Assembly: GCA_019635435.1 (NCBI GenBank)
Contig: JAHBZM010000001.1
Location: 4,030,001 to 4,094,000, forward strand
DNA from: Ramlibacter sp.
GTDB taxonomy: Bacteria > Pseudomonadota > Gammaproteobacteria > Burkholderiales > Burkholderiaceae_C
Direction of reading: 5' to 3'
DNA length: 64,000 nt
The first letter of the stretch is position 1. Each line of letters begins with the position of its first letter. Positions 60,507 to 64,000 of this stretch are shown one piece after another. The notes under the pieces were generated by a model that was not told the DNA's origin, ran no database searches, and was given only the letters and a program-made list of their open reading frames with translations. The position numbers were made by a program, and so were the translations under genes.

Positions 60507-60926
60507 ATGCCCCCCTCCAATGCTGCCTTGCTGCTGGCCGCCAGCGCCCTGATCGTTCTCGCCCTGGGGCTGGTCCATTTGCTCTACACCTTCAGCGGCG
60601 ACAAGTTCGACCCGCGCGATGCCGCGCTCAAAGCCTGCATGCAGGCCGGCGTGCTGCGCCTGACCCGCGAAACCACAGTGTGGAAAGCCTGGATCGGATT
60701 CAACGCCAGCCACAGTTATGGCGCCATCCTGTTTGGCCTGGTGTGGGGGTACCTGGCGCTGGCACAGCCGGCCTTTCTGCTGGGCTCCACGTTTCTGCTG
60801 GCACTGGGCGGCGTGCTGCTGGTTGGCTATGCGCACCTGGCCTGGCGGTACTGGTTCAGCATCCCGTTTCGCGGCATGGTGCTGGCGAGTGCGCTGTATG
60901 GCATCGCGCTGCTGATGCTGTTTTGA
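60507..60926 (+). CDS. Small four-helix membrane protein
   Basis: 139 residues. Membrane segments are 'ALLLAASALIVLALGLVHLL', 'SYGAILFGLVWGYLALAQPA', 'FLLGSTFLLALGGVLLVGYA' and 'MVLASALYGIALLMLF'. 'WIGFNASHSYGAI' looks like a conserved motif of a group I recall as LIC_13387-like. It begins nine bases after the SnoaL-like gene, so both form one transcript. Confidence 0.7.
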   Translation: MPPSNAALLLAASALIVLALGLVHLLYTFSGDKFDPRDAALKACMQAGVLRLTRETTVWKAWIGFNASHSYGAILFGLVWGYLALAQPAFLLGSTFLLALGGVLLVGYAHLAWRYWFSIPFRGMVLASALYGIALLMLF

Positions 60927-60995
60927 TCTGTCGCAGAAGGTCGGTCCGCCGGCGGGAGACAATGGGCGCTCCTATCGCTTCCCAGACTCCCAAAC

Positions 60996-61901
60996 ATGCT
61001 TGCTTTCCTGCCCCCGCTCGCGCGGGGCGTCATTGCCTTCATCCTGCTCGTCGTCAACACGCTGTTCTGGTGTGCGCTGCTGTTTGCCGTGTCCCTGGTC
61101 AAGCTGGTGCTGCCCTTTGGCGCGGTGCGCAAGCGCATTGACCCGGTGCTCAATGCCATCGCCACCGCCTGGATCGCCTGCAACGGCGGCTGGATGCGGC
61201 TGACCCAGCGCACCACCTGGGACGTGCAGGGCGTGGCCGACCTGCCCTACGCGGGCTGGTACCTGGTGAACTGCAACCACCAGTCGTGGGTCGACATCTT
61301 TGTGCTGCAGCGGGTCATGAACCGGCGCATCCCCATGCTCAAGTTCTTCCTGAAGCAGGAGCTGATCTATGTGCCGGTGATTGGCCTGGCCTGGTGGGCG
61401 CTGGACTTCCCGTTCATGAAGCGCCACGGCAAGGCCGAGCTGCGCAAGAACCCCGACCTGCGCCGCCAGGACCGCGAGACCACGCGCCGCGCCTGCCAGA
61501 AGTTTTCGCTGGTGCCCACCAGCGTGATGAACTTTGCCGAGGGCACGCGCTTCACCGCGGTCAAGCACCAGGCCCAGGGCTCGCCCTACCAGCACCTGCT
61601 CAAGCCCAAGGCCGGCGCGCTGGCGCTGGCGCTGGACGCCATGGGCGGACAGTTCCAGTCACTGATTGACGTGACCATCGTCTATCCCGGCGGGGCACCC
61701 ACGTTCTGGGAGTTCCTGTGCGGCCGCACGCCGCAGGTGGTGCTGCGCGCGCGCCAGCTGCCGATCCCGGCTGAGCTCATGGGCGGAGACTACGAGGGCG
61801 ACTCCGAATTCCGCGGCCTCTTCCACCGCTGGCTGGCCGACCTGTGGGCCCAGAAGGACGCACAGATCAGCGCCCTGCTCGCGGCACCCGCCGCGGGCTG
61901 A
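60996..61901 (+). CDS. Lysophospholipid-type acyltransferase (YihG-like)
   Basis: 301 residues. An N-terminal membrane helix '[20 protein letters not shown]' precedes the acyltransferase motifs '[14 protein letters not shown]' (HX4D, near residue 90) and '[13 protein letters not shown]' (near 185, EGTR). It moves acyl chains to a glycerophosphate-like acceptor at the membrane. It could supply the second step after the OlsB-like enzyme, but the sequence resembles YihG more than OlsA. Confidence 0.85.
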   Translation: MLAFLPPLARGVIAFILLVVNTLFWCALLFAVSLVKLVLPFGAVRKRIDPVLNAIATAWIACNGGWMRLTQRTTWDVQGVADLPYAGWYLVNCNHQSWVDIFVLQRVMNRRIPMLKFFLKQELIYVPVIGLAWWALDFPFMKRHGKAELRKNPDLRRQDRETTRRACQKFSLVPTSVMNFAEGTRFTAVKHQAQGSPYQHLLKPKAGALALALDAMGGQFQSLIDVTIVYPGGAPTFWEFLCGRTPQVVLRARQLPIPAELMGGDYEGDSEFRGLFHRWLADLWAQKDAQISALLAAPAAG

Positions 61902-61926
61902 GTCCGCGGGCCGGCACAATGGCGCC

Positions 61927-62670
61927 ATGCCCGACGCGCACCTTCCCGCTGCCCAACCGAACAACCCGCTGCACGGCGTGACGCTGGAGGCCATGGTCAC
62001 GGCCCTGGCCGCGCACTATGGCTGGGCTGAACTGGGAGCGCGCATCCCCGTGCGCTGCTTCACGCATGAACCCAGCGTGGGCTCGAGCCTGAAGTTCCTG
62101 CGCCGCACACCCTGGGCCCGCGACAAGGTGGAAAGCCTGTACCTCTACATGCTGCGCGACAAGCCGGCCGCCTTGCTGGCGCTGTCGCCCAAAGGCACCG
62201 TGCCGGTGCTGCACTGCCCCGATGGCCGCGTGATCGACGAGAGCCTGGACATCATGCGCTGGGCCCTTCACATGCATGACCCGGCTGGCTGGCTGCCGCG
62301 CAGCGACACACCGGCGCAACAGGCCCTGCTGGCCACCAACGACGGCGCCTTCAAGCACTGGCTGGACCGCTACAAATACGCCAACCGGCACCCGGAGCGC
62401 AGCGCGGCCGACTACCGCGACGACGCCGCGGCCTGCCTGCTGGTGCCGCTGGAAGCGCAGCTGGCCCTAAGCCCCTGCCTGGGCGGCGCCACGCCCTGCC
62501 TGACCGACGCCGCGATCTTTCCGTTTGTGCGGCAATTTGCGGCGGTGGACGCGGCCTGGTGGTCCACGGCGCCCTGGCCTCACGTCAGGGCCTGGCTGGA
62601 CGGCTGGCTGGCCAGCGAGCTGTTTGCGCTGGTGATGCGCAAGGAACGCTACGTTATTGATAGCGCGTAG
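61927..62670 (+). CDS. Glutathione S-transferase family protein
   Basis: 247 residues. The thioredoxin-like part has '[20 protein letters not shown]' and '[20 protein letters not shown]', where 'VPVL' and 'DESLDIM' are the glutathione-binding segments; the rest is the helical domain. The N-terminal extension of about 60 residues before the thioredoxin fold is unusual. The 3' end runs into a further copy of the dispersed repeat. Confidence 0.82.
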   Translation: MPDAHLPAAQPNNPLHGVTLEAMVTALAAHYGWAELGARIPVRCFTHEPSVGSSLKFLRRTPWARDKVESLYLYMLRDKPAALLALSPKGTVPVLHCPDGRVIDESLDIMRWALHMHDPAGWLPRSDTPAQQALLATNDGAFKHWLDRYKYANRHPERSAADYRDDAAACLLVPLEAQLALSPCLGGATPCLTDAAIFPFVRQFAAVDAAWWSTAPWPHVRAWLDGWLASELFALVMRKERYVIDSA

Positions 62671-62695
62671 TGGGCGCCCAGTCTGGACTCCAGCC
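62655..62695 (+). repeat. Dispersed repeat, partial copy D (3' end of the GST-like gene)
   Basis: TATTGATAGC is followed, at the same distance as in copy C, by ACTCCAGCC, with GCCCA and CTGG in between. It starts inside the last codons of the gene ('VIDSA') and continues past the stop, in a frame different from copies A-C. Confidence 0.5.
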
Positions 62696-62699
62696 CGAT

Positions 62700-63308
62700 T
62701 CAATGCCCAACCAGGGCCGCAAAGGCGTTGCGCGTCTGCGGCGACACCGACGCCAGCACCTGGTCGTAGGAAGTCTGGTGGCGCGCGAGCAAACGGGCCG
62801 AGGCCACCAGCTTGGACTTGCAGAACCAGTGGCAGCTGTGCTGCATGAGAAACAGCTCGGCCGACAGCGTGAACGCGCGGTCCCGGTGCGACGCCGGGTT
62901 GGCGCCCTGGGCCGCGCGGTGGATGCCCGCGGCATGGATGGCCAGCGCCTGGCGCATGTCGAAAGTGGCCTGAGGCAGCAGGCGCGTGAGCAGCGGCAGG
63001 TACAGCGGCAAGCGGCTCACACGCGTGTGTTCGCTGTCCAGCCGCGCAAAGTCGGCGGCGAAGCGGCTGAACTCGCTGTCCAGCGCCTGCTCGGTGGATT
63101 GCAGCAGTGCCCAGACCTGCTCACGCCGCTGCGCGTCAGCCTCGCCCAGCGCGCGCAGGTAGCCCTGCGTGAGCGTCTCCATGTGCTTTTCGATCTGGTA
63201 GTTGCCCAGCTGGCGCGCCAGCAGCGCGACGCGCCGGCCCTGGTCCTGCGCCTTGTGCCACCAGGCGGCCGTGGCGACGAGCGTCACCAGAAGGAGAAAT
63301 GATTCCAT
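62700..63308 (-). CDS. Membrane-anchored helical protein of unknown function
   Basis: 202 residues from the ATG at 63308. An N-terminal hydrophobic helix 'MESFLLLVTLVATAAWWH' would anchor it, and the remainder is helical and charged ('EQVWALLQSTEQALDSEFSR', 'FSRFAADFARLDSEHTRVSR'). It ends near 'QTRNAFAALVGH'. I do not recognise a family. It is divergent from the repeat protein at 63,414. Confidence 0.6.
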   Translation of the reverse strand: MESFLLLVTLVATAAWWHKAQDQGRRVALLARQLGNYQIEKHMETLTQGYLRALGEADAQRREQVWALLQSTEQALDSEFSRFAADFARLDSEHTRVSRLPLYLPLLTRLLPQATFDMRQALAIHAAGIHRAAQGANPASHRDRAFTLSAELFLMQHSCHWFCKSKLVASARLLARHQTSYDQVLASVSPQTRNAFAALVGH

Positions 63309-63413
63309 GGGGTGGGGGATTTTGGAGGGAGGGAGATGCGAACTAGTGTAGTGAGACAAACGGCACCCCATAATCGCGCCACAAATCAACCGTAGCGCAC
63401 AGGGGAAGAGGCA

Positions 63414-64000
63414 ATGACATCCGTCATCGAGATGCGATTTGGCCTGGCGGGCATGAACACGGTCCGCGTGGGGCTGGGCGACCGATCCCACTACGCGCGG
63501 CAGCTCAATTTCCAGGAACTGAATCCCTTTGCCACGGCGACGGAGGTGGTCAACCTCGTCAATGCGCTGGCGCCCATGGGGGCCGCCGGGTTGTCGGCGG
63601 CGGACTTCCGCACATTGGTGGCAGCACTGGCGGCAGGCGCAGGTGCCATGACACCGGCGCAGATGCTTGCCGTGGTGGGCGACCTTGCGCCACTGACAGC
63701 GGCGCAAATTCGCACCTTGTTGCTGGATCTGGTCACTGGCGGGGGCGCCATCCAGCCAGGTCAGGCCGCCACGCTGATTGCCGGACTGTGCCAGGGAGGG
63801 GGATCGATCAACGGCACCCAGGTGCGCACGATGTTCACCGCCTTGCGTGCCCAGCTATCCCCGACCGATCTGCATGATGCCTTGACTGAACTCCTGCCCT
63901 CCAGCGGGGCGCTGGTGCTGCGCGTCTACTCGGACCTGTGCCACGCCGGAGGCAACGGCCTGGGCGGCACGCATTTCAGGGAAGTGATCCGGCTGTTCCG
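63414..64000 (+). CDS. Protein made of short helical repeats, 5' part (runs off the window)
   Basis: 195 codons are open from the ATG at 63414 (GAAGAGGC upstream) to the window end, with no stop. After about 40 residues the sequence falls into units of 15-19 residues with a hydrophobic pattern L-x3-[DQ]-x-R-x-[LM]-x3-L and Gly-rich links: 'LSAADFRTLVAALAAGAGA', 'LTAAQIRTLLLDLVTGGGA', 'IQPGQAATLIAGLCQGGGS', 'INGTQVRTMFTALRAQ', 'LSPTDLHDALTELLPSSGA'. Two units make about 35 residues, a helix-turn-helix solenoid. I know no family that fits exactly. Base composition is slightly less GC-rich than around it. Confidence 0.7.
   Translation, partial: MTSVIEMRFGLAGMNTVRVGLGDRSHYARQLNFQELNPFATATEVVNLVNALAPMGAAGLSAADFRTLVAALAAGAGAMTPAQMLAVVGDLAPLTAAQIRTLLLDLVTGGGAIQPGQAATLIAGLCQGGGSINGTQVRTMFTALRAQLSPTDLHDALTELLPSSGALVLRVYSDLCHAGGNGLGGTHFREVIRLF

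Noticed and set aside
63414..64000. TAL-effector-like DNA-binding repeats
   Set aside because: Unit pairs are about 35 residues and begin 'LT.AQ', but length varies from 15 to 19 per unit and the base-specifying position and its fixed surroundings are absent.

Overview
The window looks like a GC-rich member of the Burkholderiales, most probably family Comamonadaceae. I base this on the gene neighbourhoods hrcA / nadK-recN-rapZ-like and lolB-ispE-tRNA(Gln)-prs-rplY-pth, on codon use, and on short dispersed repeats of a kind I remember from that family. No database was searched, so the family assignment and all product names rest on motif and neighbourhood recognition.

Region 1 (1 to about 19,460) is the right-hand part of a tailed prophage with a siphovirus-like plan, all on the + strand: end of a minor head protein, a protease/scaffold/major-capsid fusion, connector and tail-completion genes, tail tube, a tail assembly chaperone pair joined by a -1 frameshift, a 1,679-residue tape measure protein, tail-tip and fibre genes including a glycine-rich adhesin-like protein, and a papain-like cysteine hydrolase. 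Next to the host junction come accessory genes: an adenine methyltransferase, two small proteins and an SRAP/YedK-type abasic-site protein. The prophage ends in a cluster of 20-bp direct repeats beside a CAT-anticodon tRNA, whose 3' end faces the prophage and is the likely attachment site. No integrase, terminase, repressor or lysis genes are visible; they would lie to the left of position 1.

Region 2 (19,458 to 34,500) is core chromosome: tRNA, hrcA, nadK, recN, rapZ-like, mutY coupled to a dynamin-like GTPase, mutM, a TPR protein coupled to lolB, ispE, tRNA-Gln, prs, rplY, pth, a small secreted protein and a 4Fe-4S ferredoxin. Region 3 (34,500 to 42,540) is a complete peptide-type ABC importer (two permeases, two ATPases, binding protein) followed by an amidase and a TTC38-like TPR protein, a plausible uptake-and-hydrolysis unit.

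Region 4 (42,500 to 49,841) holds a histidine phosphatase, an alpha/beta hydrolase, coaD, rsmD, a conserved unknown, a pair of M16 peptidases (one active, one lacking the zinc motif) and divergent ftsY. Region 5 (49,905 to 53,994) resembles E. coli ynjBCDF: binding protein, a permease split in two by a TGATG junction, ATPase, and a CDP-alcohol phosphatidyltransferase. Region 6 (54,084 to 57,650, minus strand) is a tightly coupled five-gene envelope-type operon (YHS protein, DoxX-like, lipoprotein hydrolase, DedA-like, ATP-grasp). Region 7 (57,765 to 64,000) has an OlsB-like N-acyltransferase, DUF2889 protein, a TetR regulator divergent from a SnoaL-like gene over an inverted-repeat operator, membrane and acyltransferase genes, a glutathione transferase-like protein, and the start of a protein built of short helical repeats that runs off the window.

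The observations I rate highest are a family of 54-bp repeats translated in the same frame inside unrelated signal peptides and membrane helices (lolB, ynjF-like, M16), the nested start inside the capsid fusion gene, the A-AAA-AAC frameshift site in the tail chaperone, and the repeat protein at the right edge.
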